Shown: one piece after another, positions 56,353 through 64,000 of the stretch
How the letters are laid out: each line of letters starts with the position of its first letter
Numbering within the stretch: the stretch's first letter is position 1
DNA from: Thiorhodococcus minor
Lineage (GTDB): Bacteria > Pseudomonadota > Gammaproteobacteria > Chromatiales > Chromatiaceae
DNA length: 64,000 nt
Direction of reading: 5' to 3'
Assembly: GCF_010820565.1 (NCBI RefSeq)
Contig: NZ_JAAIJQ010000013.1
Coordinates: 1-64,000 of the forward strand
The notes under the pieces: generated by a model
The model's database searches: none
Told to the model about the DNA's origin: nothing
Seen by the model: the letters and a program-made list of their open reading frames with translations, nothing else
Made by a program: the position numbers and the translations under genes

Positions 56353-57141
56353 TCATAGTTTTTCGATGCGGAGCACCTTCTGATCCAGGAAGATCTGGAC
56401 AGGGACCCCACGCATTTCGGATGGGATGTTCTCGCTGACGCGATAATGCCCAGCGATCGAGACGAGCTCTGCCTGAAGGTCTTGGCAGAAGATGCGCGCC
56501 TCCAAGTTGCCGCTCATGCCGGCTAGGGCGCGCCCGCGCAATGGACCATAGACATGGATGTTGCCGTCGGCCATGAGCTCGGCGCCCGAGCTGACGGCAG
56601 CCGTGATGGAGAGATCCCCGCCCGCCGCATAGACGCGCTGCCCGGAGCGCACTGGCCGCGTGACGAGCAAGAAACCTTGATTGGCACGCTGCGCCTGGCC
56701 CTGCGAGGCCCGTGGCTGGGGCGCCTGCTCGGAGGGCGCGCTGTCCTCGGGCTCGGCGCCCTCGGCCTCCTTGGTCTTGTCGCGCTTGACATAGGAGTCG
56801 CGCAGCACAGCAAGCTCCAAGGCCTCCGCCGCGGCATGCTGCTCCTTGCTACCACCACGCACGCCGAAGGGAATCATGCCATAGCCGCGCAGCAAGCCGA
56901 CCAGCAGCGGCAGGTCGGCCCCGCCAGCACCGGACCCGGCGAGCCCGCTGAGGTCGATGACCACGGGCGTGTTGCGAAAGAAGTGCGGGGCCTTCTCGAC
57001 CTTCTTCCCCAGACGCGCCGCGACAGCCTCGACGTTGTTGTCCATGAGGCGAATGATCGGCAGCGTAAAGCTCGCTGCCTTCAGCTCGAAGGATCTGGAT
57101 CCATCCGCATCGTTGTTTTGAGAGCTCGAATTCACTGCCAT
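56353..57141 (-). CDS. minC: Septum formation inhibitor MinC
   Basis: 262 residues. N-terminal domain about 10-115 (FELKAASFTLPIIRLMDNN, FRNTPVVIDLSGL). A polar linker (about 125-160) is rich in Glu, Pro and Gln. The C-terminal beta-helix domain has RPVRSGQRVYAAGGDLSI, GNIHVYGPLRGRALAGMSG and ARIFCQDLQAELVSIAG. It blocks FtsZ assembly away from midcell. It heads minCDE, with 46 bases to minD. Confidence 0.96.
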   Translation of the reverse strand: MAVNSSSQNNDADGSRSFELKAASFTLPIIRLMDNNVEAVAARLGKKVEKAPHFFRNTPVVIDLSGLAGSGAGGADLPLLVGLLRGYGMIPFGVRGGSKEQHAAAEALELAVLRDSYVKRDKTKEAEGAEPEDSAPSEQAPQPRASQGQAQRANQGFLLVTRPVRSGQRVYAAGGDLSITAAVSSGAELMADGNIHVYGPLRGRALAGMSGNLEARIFCQDLQAELVSIAGHYRVSENIPSEMRGVPVQIFLDQKVLRIEKL

Positions 57142-57367
57142 GTTCGGTTTGACTCGGGCGCCATTGCCCCTTCATCTCCTGTTGTCATCGTTCCGCTCCT
57201 GCATGCCGAGATGCGGCCTCGAGCGGTCGCGCAATCCTAACCCGTGAGGACGCCACGTAATAGTGCCGACGCGCCGCGCGGGCGCCGCGCGCGCTCAGTA
57301 GAGACGAGGCCGGCCTCTTCGGCTCGCCTAGCCCGGGCTCGAGCGACGGCCCCACGAGCACTTCAGC

Positions 57368-57712
57368 TCATCCCGGAGGCCATTGCAGCGGCCGGCCGCC
57401 AAGCACGTGAAGATGGAGATGGAACACCGTCTGACCCGCACCCGCATTGCAGTTGATGACGGTTCGATAGCCACCTTCGGCAATGCCCTCGGCCTCCGCG
57501 ACCTTGGCGGCCGCCAGCAGGAGCTTGCCGAGCAGCTCGGCATCGGCGGGCGTCGCATCGTTGAGTGTCGGGATGGGCTTGCGCGGAATGACCAGGACAT
57601 GCGTCGGCGCCTGAGGACTGATGTCCCTGAAGGCGACGACATCGTCGTCTTGGTAGACGATGTCCGCGGACATCTCGCCGGACGCGATCTTCCCGAAAAT
57701 CGTATCTGACAT
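57368..57712 (-). CDS. HIT-family nucleotide-binding protein
   Basis: 114 residues from the ATG giving MSDTIFGKIASGEMSADIVY, with GGGGAG just before it; in-frame ATGs at 57724 and 57754 are alternatives. The histidine triad is in VFHLHLHVLGG, with LVIPRKPIPTL and FRDISPQAPTHV earlier. It is a purine nucleoside phosphoramidase of the HinT type by resemblance. The C-terminus ends RPLQWPPG, as in HinT proteins. Confidence 0.94.
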   Translation of the reverse strand: MSDTIFGKIASGEMSADIVYQDDDVVAFRDISPQAPTHVLVIPRKPIPTLNDATPADAELLGKLLLAAAKVAEAEGIAEGGYRTVINCNAGAGQTVFHLHLHVLGGRPLQWPPG

Positions 57713-58164
57713 TTGCTCCCCCATTTCTTGAACACTCGCCTGGATGGCAACCAAGCCTCTCGACTGAAACTGGCCGCGCCGATCCGAGCCGCCCTTAGCG
57801 GCGCGCTTCGCACAGGCGCCTCACCCCAAACCGAGCTGTCAGCCTCCGGCCTCCGGCCTCCAGCAGCAGGCGCTTGAAAACCCGCGAATCGGCGACCTGC
57901 GAATTGGCGATTCAAGCAAGACCCGCCACGGCCAGCCTATCCGGTGAGGTCCGCGACGAGCGGAGACTGCGACAGCACAACGGCTGGAGCCCGGTCGCTG
58001 GCGCCTGAAGGCCTCTGCCAATCAGGGCGTCGATCATCGATTGGCCCAACCTCCGGCTGTAGGGTGGACAAGCGCAGCGCAGTCCACCAACGCAGGCGCG
58101 GGATTCGGTGGACTTCACTCTCGCTCGTCCACCCTAAGGGTCCAACTGACGATCGAGGCCCCAA
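57713..58164. other. Intergenic region with one dispersed repeat
   Basis: 452 bases between recR and the HIT gene, both on the minus strand. Apart from the 77-bp element at 58060-58136, nothing was recognised. Confidence 0.45.
58060..58136. repeat. 77-bp inverted-repeat element, TAGGGTGGAC ends
   Basis: Ends TAGGGTGGAC (58060-58069) and GTCCACCCTA (58127-58136) are perfect inverted copies; pairing continues to 15 bp with one mismatch. An inner pair AGTCCACC/GGTGGACT lies at 58081-58088 and 58107-58114. It shares its end sequence and AAGCGCAGC core with 15543-15571. Similar palindromes are widespread in proteobacterial intergenic DNA. It follows recR by 28 bases and may help end its transcript. 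Confidence 0.65.
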
Positions 58165-58761
58165 TCAGAGATCGCGGCGCCCGGCGAACGCCAAGGCGAG
58201 CGTTCCCCCATCCAGATATTCAAGCTCTCCGCCAAGCGGAACGCCGTGTGCGATACGCGACACCTTCACGCCATGATGCGCCGCGCGGTCCGCGATGAAC
58301 TGGGCCGTCGCGCCCCCCTCCACCGTCGGGCTGATCGCCAGGATGACCTCGGCGAGCGACTCCTCACCGAGACGCCGCTCCAGGATATCCAGACCAAGGT
58401 CACTCGGACCGATGCCGTCGAGCGGCGACAGCCGTCCGCCAAGCACGAAATAGAGCCCTCTGTAGTCGGTGGCCTGCTCGATCGCAACGACCTCGGAGGG
58501 CTGCTCGACGACACAGATGGTGCCCGTCTCGCGCTTGCTGCTCGCACAGATCCCACAGAGGTCGTTCTCGGTGAGGGTCCGACAACGCTGGCAGCGCTGG
58601 ATCCGGGTCATGGCCTCCGCCATCACGCGCGCGAGACGGGCGCCCCCGTCACGATCGCGCTCGAGCAGATGAAAGGCGATTCGCTGTGCCGACTTCGGAC
58701 CGACCCCGGGCAGACAGCGCAGGGCATCGATCAGCTGATTCAGCAGGGAGCGCTCGGCCAT
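58165..58761 (-). CDS. recR: Recombination protein RecR
   Basis: 198 residues. Helix-hairpin-helix ([20 protein letters not shown]), the four-Cys zinc motif ([16 protein letters not shown]), and a Toprim domain with [14 protein letters not shown] and the acidic residues in [14 protein letters not shown]-terminal Walker B-like region ends [10 protein letters not shown]. With RecFO it loads RecA at gaps. It forms the usual dnaX-ybaB-recR group. Confidence 0.97.
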   Translation of the reverse strand: MAERSLLNQLIDALRCLPGVGPKSAQRIAFHLLERDRDGGARLARVMAEAMTRIQRCQRCRTLTENDLCGICASSKRETGTICVVEQPSEVVAIEQATDYRGLYFVLGGRLSPLDGIGPSDLGLDILERRLGEESLAEVILAISPTVEGGATAQFIADRAAHHGVKVSRIAHGVPLGGELEYLDGGTLALAFAGRRDL

Positions 58762-58780
58762 GGTCCGTGCCCCGCAGGTG

Positions 58781-59104
58781 CTAGAACGGCAGCTTCATTC
58801 CTGGAGGCAAGGGCAGGCCCGAGGTCAGCTCAGACATATTCTCCTTGACCTTCTCGGCGATCCGCTGAACCGCTGCATTGGTGGCGGCCACGATCAGATC
58901 TTCGAGCATCTCCTTGTCGTCGCTCATCAGCGACGGATCGATCTCGACGCGCTTGACCTGGTGCTGACCTGTCATGGTGACCTTCACCATACCGCCACCG
59001 GCCTCCCCAGTGACTTCTTCCTGAGCCAGGCGCTCCTGCGCCTGCTTCATGTCTTCCTGCATCTTCTGGGCCTGCTTGAGCAAGCCACCGAGTCCAGCTT
59101 TCAT
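58781..59104 (-). CDS. ybaB: YbaB/EbfC nucleoid-associated protein
   Basis: 107 residues. A helical start ([20 protein letters not shown]) is followed by the central [20 protein letters not shown] and a C-terminal helix. It ends [12 protein letters not shown], which is diagnostic. It binds DNA as a dimer. It lies 149 bases after dnaX and 19 bases before recR. Confidence 0.96.
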   Translation of the reverse strand: MKAGLGGLLKQAQKMQEDMKQAQERLAQEEVTGEAGGGMVKVTMTGQHQVKRVEIDPSLMSDDKEMLEDLIVAATNAAVQRIAEKVKENMSELTSGLPLPPGMKLPF

Positions 59105-59253
59105 TTCGGACTACCTCTCGAGGTTACGAGCTTGAAGTTACAAACAAGCGCCCATTGAAAGGGCGCATGGATGCGTTAAGCCACGCCTGGGCCGATCGAC
59201 CGAGATTGCGCAAGGTCGACCGGACTGGGGGAAGCCGTCCCTGCAGTCGGACA

Positions 59254-60957
59254 TCAATCGGCCGGGCGGATGCTCCCGGGGACCCACTCGGCATCCAGCT
59301 CGTCGCGGAGCGATTGGGCAAGGGGATCGGACTCGAGCGCCTGCACAGCCGCCTCCTGACGCTCCCCGGCCTCACGGGCACGGCGCTGCGCCAGCGTCTC
59401 CTGCTGCGGCCGAGCCACCTGGATATCCAGCTTGATGGTCTCACCGAGCGCCTCGCAAAGGGCGGACTCGAGCCGCGACTCCGCGCTCGGCACGCGTAGG
59501 TGCTGCGCGGAGGGATCCAAGGTCAGCACCAGCTTGCCTTGCGCCAGCTCCAGGAAGCCGCAATTATGAGCAAGCTGGCTCGCGATACCACCGAGGCTCA
59601 GCCGCGCCATGAGCTGTTGCCAGCCGTCGGGATCGAGCACCGCCCTGCCCGTCGCGGGAGCATCTTGCGCCTTTCCCGCAGCCGCGTGAGACGGGGCCGC
59701 AGCGCCGGCGTCGACCGGGCGCACCTGCGTGACCGAGCCGCTAGAAGGCTTGCGATTCGCACCGCCCCCGACAGGGCGGTGCTCCGCCATCGAGGTCACC
59801 TGAGCGGCCGGCCCCGGCTTCCCCGCGCCCATCGCGGGCGCCGCGGATCGAGCGGCCTCTCCAGGGGGCGCGCGCCCCGGACGGAAGGCGAGCGCGCGCA
59901 GCAGCACCATCTCGAAGCCGGCACGCGGGTCCGGCGCCAGCGACAGATCCGCCTGCCCGGTCAGGGCGACCTGGTAATAGAGCTGCAAATCCTCCGGCTG
60001 CATGGCGCCGGCGAGCGCGGCCAGCCGATCATGGTCCGGATCATCCGCGGCCAAGGCACCCGGAACCTGCTGGATGAGGGCCACGCGGTGCATCAGGGCG
60101 ATGAGCTCGCGCAAGAGCTCTGGAAAATCCGGCGTCAGGGCCGAGACCCGCTCGACCTCCCTCAGGACGCGTGCCCCATCGCAGGCCGCCAGCGCGTCGA
60201 GGATATCCAGCGCCAGGTCGCCGCTCACGGTGCCGAGCATGGCCCGCACCTCGTCCTCGGTGACGCGCCCGCCACCGAAGGCGATGGCCTGGTCCAGCAG
60301 ACTCAGGGCGTCGCGCATACTGCCATCGGCGGCGCGCGACAGCAATGGCAATGCGCTGGGAGCGAAATCCAGCCCCTCGGTGCTCAGGACGACCTCGAGC
60401 CGGTCGCGGATCTCGCCCGGCAGCAGGCGGCGCAGATTGAATTGGAGGCAGCGCGAGAGGACGGTGACTGGGATCTTCTGCGGGTCCGTCGTCGCCAGCA
60501 GGAATTTGACGTGCGGCGGAGGCTCCTCGAGCGTCTTCAGCAAGGCATTGAAGCTGTGCGAGGAGAACATGTGCACCTCGTCGATGAGGTACACCTTAAA
60601 ACGCGCCCGCGCCGGGGCATAGGGGACATTGTCCAGCAGCTCGCGCGTCTGATCGACCTTGGTACGGGAGGCGGCGTCGACCTCCATCAGGTCCACGAAA
60701 CGCCCGCCATCGATCTCCTGGCATGCGGAGCAAACGCCGCATGGACGCGAGCTGACGCCCTGCTCGCAATTCAGGGCCTTGGAGAGGATACGCGCGAGCG
60801 TCGTCTTGCCGACGCCACGCGTGCCCGTGAAGAGGTAGGCGTGGTGCAGCTGGTCTCGATCCAGCGCATTCGACAGCGCCCGCACGACATGCTGCTGCCC
60901 GACGATGTCGTCGAATGCGCGAGGACGCCATTTGCGGGCTAGCACCTGATAGGACAT
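59254..60957 (-). CDS. dnaX: DNA polymerase III subunits gamma/tau
   Basis: 567 residues. Clamp-loader AAA+ core: YQVLARKWRPRAFDDIVGQ, Walker A FTGTRGVGKTTLARI, the zinc module with CEQGVSSRPCGVCSAC, Walker B VYLIDEVHMFS and sensor SRCLQFNLR. Domain III ends near 370. A Pro/Ala-rich linker and a tau-specific C-terminal part (LDPDGWQQLMARLSLGG onward) contact DnaB and polymerase. I see no A-rich slippery site for a gamma form. Confidence 0.97.
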   Translation of the reverse strand: MSYQVLARKWRPRAFDDIVGQQHVVRALSNALDRDQLHHAYLFTGTRGVGKTTLARILSKALNCEQGVSSRPCGVCSACQEIDGGRFVDLMEVDAASRTKVDQTRELLDNVPYAPARARFKVYLIDEVHMFSSHSFNALLKTLEEPPPHVKFLLATTDPQKIPVTVLSRCLQFNLRRLLPGEIRDRLEVVLSTEGLDFAPSALPLLSRAADGSMRDALSLLDQAIAFGGGRVTEDEVRAMLGTVSGDLALDILDALAACDGARVLREVERVSALTPDFPELLRELIALMHRVALIQQVPGALAADDPDHDRLAALAGAMQPEDLQLYYQVALTGQADLSLAPDPRAGFEMVLLRALAFRPGRAPPGEAARSAAPAMGAGKPGPAAQVTSMAEHRPVGGGANRKPSSGSVTQVRPVDAGAAAPSHAAAGKAQDAPATGRAVLDPDGWQQLMARLSLGGIASQLAHNCGFLELAQGKLVLTLDPSAQHLRVPSAESRLESALCEALGETIKLDIQVARPQQETLAQRRAREAGERQEAAVQALESDPLAQSLRDELDAEWVPGSIRPAD

Positions 60958-61124
60958 GCGCGACTGAGATCGGCCGGATTTGAGGTTGAGGATGGTTCAG
61001 ATTGCGCGGGAGTGTAGCAGATGCGGCACGTCCCACTCACCGGATCGGCCGAAAGGGCAGTTGAGCACGAGCGGGAGGTCAGCTTCGCGGCGGCTCGACG
61101 GATATCGCACCCGGAAGGTTTGGG

Positions 61125-61238
61125 GCGGCGGCCGACGCCAGCCACACCCCGGCACACGATTCAACCGCTGCGGCTGCTCCCTTCCGGGCCTGACCGGGTT
61201 AACGGCTTCACGTTGCGAGGGGACCGGCGCAAGCCACC
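61125..61238 (-). ncRNA. ffs: 4.5S RNA of the signal recognition particle
   Basis: The minus strand carries the SRP domain IV core (GTCAGGCCCGGAAGGGAGC, then AGCCGCAG), the 4.5S RNA hallmark: a GGAA tetraloop and the asymmetric loop that binds Ffh. The 5' GGTGGCTTGCGCCGG pairs with the 3' CTGGCGTCGGCCGCC, allowing G-U and two mismatches, closing a hairpin of about 114 nt. This matches E. coli 4.5S RNA in size and layout. It lies 167 bases upstream of dnaX, a common position. Ends are approximate to a few bases. Confidence 0.93.
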
Positions 61239-61464
61239 ATAACGCAAGGCCTCGGAGCCAGCCCGAGGACAGCGCGTTAAGGTAGCAGAGGTTGCTGGCG
61301 AAAACAAACCGACCAAGGCCATCCCGCAAGCTGACCCACAGGGCAGCGGCCCGAATCTGTCAGGCAAGGTTGAAGCGCGCGCCCCGCATTGACACCTGAG
61401 CCGACGACGTCAAGCTATGCACATCCAAGCCCAAGCGAAATCAGTCGAGCAACCGCGTCCCACC

Positions 61465-62727
61465 ATGTCTGCACTCATAAGATGCGCCGTCCCTTTGATC
61501 ACGAGCCTTTTCGTGGCCCTGCCAGCGCCGCTTCCCGCCCAAGACCATCCTGGCGAGGGTCGTCCTGGCATTTGGGGACAGACACGCGACATCGCCACCG
61601 ACTGGTGGAGCGAATCGCGCGATTTTGCCGAGCAGGCGATGCAGGACGCCCAAGGCCTCTTCCGGGAGAAAGAGGACTTCGGACAGGTCTGGGATTCCGT
61701 CGTGCCAACGCTGGAGGACACCTTGACGCTCGAGGAGCGCCAGGCGGAGCTGCCGGAGAAGGCCTGGTTCGGCGACGACCAGAGATCGAACAACGCCGAG
61801 ATCCAGGCCCTGCTCGACGAGGCCGTGGACATCCTGACCGTCTCCCCGGCCCTGAAATATCGCGACCGCATCCAGGCCTTGCAGCAAGAGATCGTCGCGG
61901 CGCGCGCCGATATCGCGACCTATCGGCAAAAACGCGTTTCCGCTCCAGCGGAATCGACCATCAAGAAGACGGTCGACGACTATGACGACCTCATCGCCGG
62001 ACGCGAAGACGACATCAGGCGCATTGGCAAGCAGATCGCCCGGCTCAAGCGCCAATTCGGTCAAGAGCTGCGCGCAATGGGAATCGACGTCAGTGACGAG
62101 CAGCTCGAATTCCTGCTCTCCACCGTGGTCGGCGACAACATGGTGGACCTCGGTATCCTGTTCGACAACGTCAAGACCATCACCCTGCAGCTCGAAGAGC
62201 TGGTAGAGCAAAGCGGCGAAGATCTCGAGAGCGCACGACGCTACTACGGCCTCTATGTGGTGCTGCTGAAGTCGCTCGACCGCATGCATGTCCAGATCGA
62301 AGCGGCGATCAGCGAGCGTTACCTGCCGCAGATCGACGACATCATCGATCAGGCACAATCGCTCGCGGGCGATACCCAAGCGCTCTTGCGGGAGGCACCA
62401 GAGAAGGCCGACCTGCTGAATGCGAACCTGGAGGCGCAGCAGCTCACCATTCAAGCGGCCGGCGTCTATCGCCAGTATCTGAAGGACCAGGCCAAGCAGG
62501 TCGCCAAGGCGCGCAAGGAGCTGGAGAAGGACATCGCGGCCGCCTGGAATACCTACGAGACGGTGCGCGTCTCCGGCGAGCTGGTCGGCCTGGTGAGATC
62601 GAGCCAACAGCTTCTGGAGGGGCTGATGAATCGCCAGATCCCATCACTGCGGCCTTTCGAAAATCTCGAGATGCAGCGCGAGATCCAGCAGCTGACGCAG
62701 CGGCTGCGAAGCGGCGAGCCGCGCTGA
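61465..62727 (+). CDS. Unrecognised periplasmic coiled-coil protein
   Basis: 420 residues from the ATG giving MSALIRCAVPLITSLFVALP (an ATG 16 codons upstream is in frame). A signal peptide ends near LPAQDH. The mature part is almost entirely helical and rich in Asp, Glu, Gln and Arg, with heptad-like stretches around ALQQEIVAARADIATYRQK, DDIRRIGKQIARLKRQFGQE and KDQAKQVAKARKELEKDI. A less polar segment (FLLSTVVGDNMVDLGILFDNV) lies in the middle. It has no cysteine in the mature part and no known motif. It is the first of three unrecognised envelope genes before the hydrogenase gene. Confidence 0.7.
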   Translation: MSALIRCAVPLITSLFVALPAPLPAQDHPGEGRPGIWGQTRDIATDWWSESRDFAEQAMQDAQGLFREKEDFGQVWDSVVPTLEDTLTLEERQAELPEKAWFGDDQRSNNAEIQALLDEAVDILTVSPALKYRDRIQALQQEIVAARADIATYRQKRVSAPAESTIKKTVDDYDDLIAGREDDIRRIGKQIARLKRQFGQELRAMGIDVSDEQLEFLLSTVVGDNMVDLGILFDNVKTITLQLEELVEQSGEDLESARRYYGLYVVLLKSLDRMHVQIEAAISERYLPQIDDIIDQAQSLAGDTQALLREAPEKADLLNANLEAQQLTIQAAGVYRQYLKDQAKQVAKARKELEKDIAAAWNTYETVRVSGELVGLVRSSQQLLEGLMNRQIPSLRPFENLEMQREIQQLTQRLRSGEPR

Positions 62728-62749
62728 GGGAGCGCAGGCCCAAAGCGGC

Positions 62750-62775
62750 CCTGCCCGCAGCCGCGGGCGGGCAGG
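62750..62775. terminator. Hairpin between convergent genes
   Basis: A nine-bp stem CCTGCCCGC/GCGGGCAGG with an eight-base GC-rich loop occupies the 49-base gap between convergent genes at 62727 and 62777. A bidirectional terminator is the obvious role, but there is no T tract on either side. Confidence 0.5.
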
Positions 62776-62776
62776 C

Positions 62777-63343
62777 TCAGGGCCGGTAGGGATAGGGCTC
62801 GGCCCGCCCGAGCGGCAGATAACCGAAGACGATGTTCGCCCGCGAGCCGTCGTCGAGCGCCAGCTTGCCAATGCCGTTGCGTCCATCCATGGCCAGGATC
62901 ATGTCGGCCCAGCCGCTACGCCCGTCGTTGCAATAGACGTCGAACAAGGCGTCTTGCGAGTCGCCGAGGCCGTTATAGCTGGCACTGCAGGCATTGACGC
63001 CATTGGAGACGCGAAAGCTCGCGGCGAAGGGCGGCGCCGAGTCATAGTGTCCGGTATAGACGTCCTCGTCGAACATCACGGCAATGGGGCCAGAGGTCGA
63101 GTGACCTGGGGGAATGTCGTTCGGACGCGGGGTCTCGAAGTATTCAAGCACCTCGCTCACACACCCCGAATAGTCCTCCAGATCCAGGTGCCGGCACAGC
63201 CGATCGCCGTATTCCTGCGGCGAAACGCTGGTGGCGATCCCGCCCAGGTGGTTTGGCGGCAGCACGGCACAGCCCGCGATCAGGGACGACACGCCAGCAG
63301 CAACGGCGACCAGTCGAAACATAGGCTTTCTCCACTTAGCCAT
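62777..63343 (-). CDS. Unrecognised lipoprotein
   Basis: 188 residues. The N-terminus FRLVAVAAGVSSLIAGC has a lipobox, giving acylated Cys25. The mature part begins AVLPPNHLGG and contains cysteines in RLCRHLD, YSGCVSEV, NACSASYN and VYCNDGRSG, probably two disulfides in the periplasm. MFDEDVYTGHYDSAP and the C-terminal segment SRANIVFGYLPLGRAEPYPY suggest a beta-rich domain. I do not recognise the family. Confidence 0.72.
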   Translation of the reverse strand: MAKWRKPMFRLVAVAAGVSSLIAGCAVLPPNHLGGIATSVSPQEYGDRLCRHLDLEDYSGCVSEVLEYFETPRPNDIPPGHSTSGPIAVMFDEDVYTGHYDSAPPFAASFRVSNGVNACSASYNGLGDSQDALFDVYCNDGRSGWADMILAMDGRNGIGKLALDDGSRANIVFGYLPLGRAEPYPYRP

Positions 63344-63500
63344 GGTGATCGATCGGTCTGGAAGTTTACCCCGATCCCGCTTTCCCGTGTGGTCAGTTAG
63401 TCATTAATGGTGCACAGGGTCGCGATTTCCGGCTAAAGTTCCGGGTTGTGGCGTCATGGAGACGCCTCCTCATTCGCCGATCGAGACTGGAGTGAGACCG

Positions 63501-63899
63501 ATGAGGCCCGAAACCCGACTGCCGCGCTTGCATTCACCGCTCTTGAGACAGAGGATCGCGCTCGCCGCGACTGTACTGATCTCGTCGCTCGCGCTCTGGG
63601 GATGCGCGAAGCCGCTGAGCCCGGACGGCCCCGTGCCCCAGCAGTTCACCGAGCTGAGCTGCCTCGCCGACTGCCGTGCCGCCAAGAAGAGCTGTGACGC
63701 GCAGGCACGCTATGACTACCGCCAGTGCGAGGCCGGCTACGCCGCCTCTTTCCGCGGCTACCGCTGGTGCCTCGCCTCCGCCTTCTCCGAGGAGGACTGT
63801 GGCTACCCCTGGTGGTCATGCGCCGAGAATCTCTACGGCTATTGCTCGAACCGCCACCAAGAGTGCCAGCGCGCCTGCGACCCGCTCTCCATCTACTGA
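63501..63899 (+). CDS. Small cysteine-rich lipoprotein
   Basis: 132 residues from the ATG giving MRPETRLPRLHSPLL, after GGAG; a longer in-frame start lies at 63456. The hydrophobic segment ends in the lipobox ALWGC (Cys35). The mature part has ten more cysteines (54, 58, 65, 76, 90, 100, 107, 115, 122, 126), several spaced CxxxC (SCLADC, ECQRAC), and many aromatic residues (GYPWWSC). No CxxCH haem motif. Five disulfides or a metal site are possible. Family not recognised. It ends 47 bases before the convergent hydrogenase gene. Confidence 0.72.
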   Translation: MRPETRLPRLHSPLLRQRIALAATVLISSLALWGCAKPLSPDGPVPQQFTELSCLADCRAAKKSCDAQARYDYRQCEAGYAASFRGYRWCLASAFSEEDCGYPWWSCAENLYGYCSNRHQECQRACDPLSIY

Positions 63900-63945
63900 G
63901 GGCACTGCCTGTGCCGAGCGCGCAGCCTGGCGAAAGCCGCCCCGC

Positions 63946-64000
63946 TCAGTGCACGGTGCAGACCATGCAAGGATCGAAGGAGCGCACGATGTGCTGGACG
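63946..64000 (-). CDS. [NiFe]-hydrogenase large subunit, C-terminal end (partial)
   Basis: The last 17 codons read VQHIVRSFDPCMVCTVH and stop. DPCxxCxxH is the C-terminal signature of [NiFe]-hydrogenase large subunits: its two cysteines bind the NiFe centre and the His is normally the last residue of the mature protein. Catalytic enzymes are made with an extra C-terminal peptide that an endopeptidase removes; here the stop follows the His directly. That is known for H2-sensing hydrogenases (HupV/HoxC) and a few others. The rest of the gene lies outside the window. Confidence 0.9.
   Translation of the reverse strand, partial: VQHIVRSFDPCMVCTVH

Noticed and set aside
59254-60957. Programmed frameshift in dnaX for a gamma form
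   Set aside because: No run of adenines of the slippery type was seen between the clamp-loader core and the tau part.

Overview
The window is GC-rich chromosomal DNA, most likely from a purple sulfur gammaproteobacterium (Chromatiaceae). The evidence is a tandem cluster of LH2 antenna genes (pucBA), each unit with a PpsR/CrtJ-like operator over its promoter. The gammaproteobacterial-type block from rpsB to rnhB, the 4.5S RNA next to dnaX, and the end of a [NiFe]-hydrogenase gene at the right edge agree with this. The genus cannot be fixed from the sequence alone.

Layout. 1-2.5 kb: two tandem copies of a four-gene antenna unit (beta, long alpha, beta, short alpha) on the minus strand, the left copy cut by the window edge. 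2.7-6.6 kb: an unrecognised membrane-anchored protein, a BaeSR-like two-component system and a PEP-CTERM secreted protein. 7.2-10.4 kb: a GH17-GT2 beta-glucan synthase and an RlpA-like protein. 10.6-15.3 kb (minus): PEP carboxylase followed by an ABC-2 exporter. 16-18.4 kb: the ergothioneine pair egtB-egtD. 18.8-23.4 kb: a Lon-N-domain protein, a soluble hybrid sensor kinase, and an IscA-SufE pair. 23.6-30.6 kb: a two-subunit molybdenum hydroxylase, then a divergent RND efflux pair. 31.1 kb: a small cytochrome c lipoprotein.

31.8-46.4 kb (minus) is the conserved translation and envelope block rpsB-tsf-pyrH-frr-uppS-cdsA-dxr-rseP-bamA-skp-lpxD-fabZ-lpxA-lpxB-rnhB. It makes ribosomal parts, UMP, undecaprenyl carrier, phospholipid precursor, isoprenoid precursor, the outer membrane protein assembly machinery and lipid A. 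Most genes overlap or nearly touch. The plus-strand set map-glnD leads on to the lysine/diaminopimelate set dapC-dapD-(ArsC-like)-dapE. minC-minD-minE, a HIT protein, recR-ybaB-dnaX and the 4.5S RNA gene follow on the minus strand. The last 2.5 kb holds three unrecognised envelope proteins and the C-terminus of a hydrogenase large subunit that stops exactly at the final metal-ligand histidine, as in H2-sensing hydrogenases.

Several short palindromic elements sit between genes. One, at 23366-23533, is MITE-like and supplies the last codons of sufE. No CRISPR array, tRNA, rRNA or intact insertion sequence was seen. All family assignments are by reading motifs. No database search was possible.
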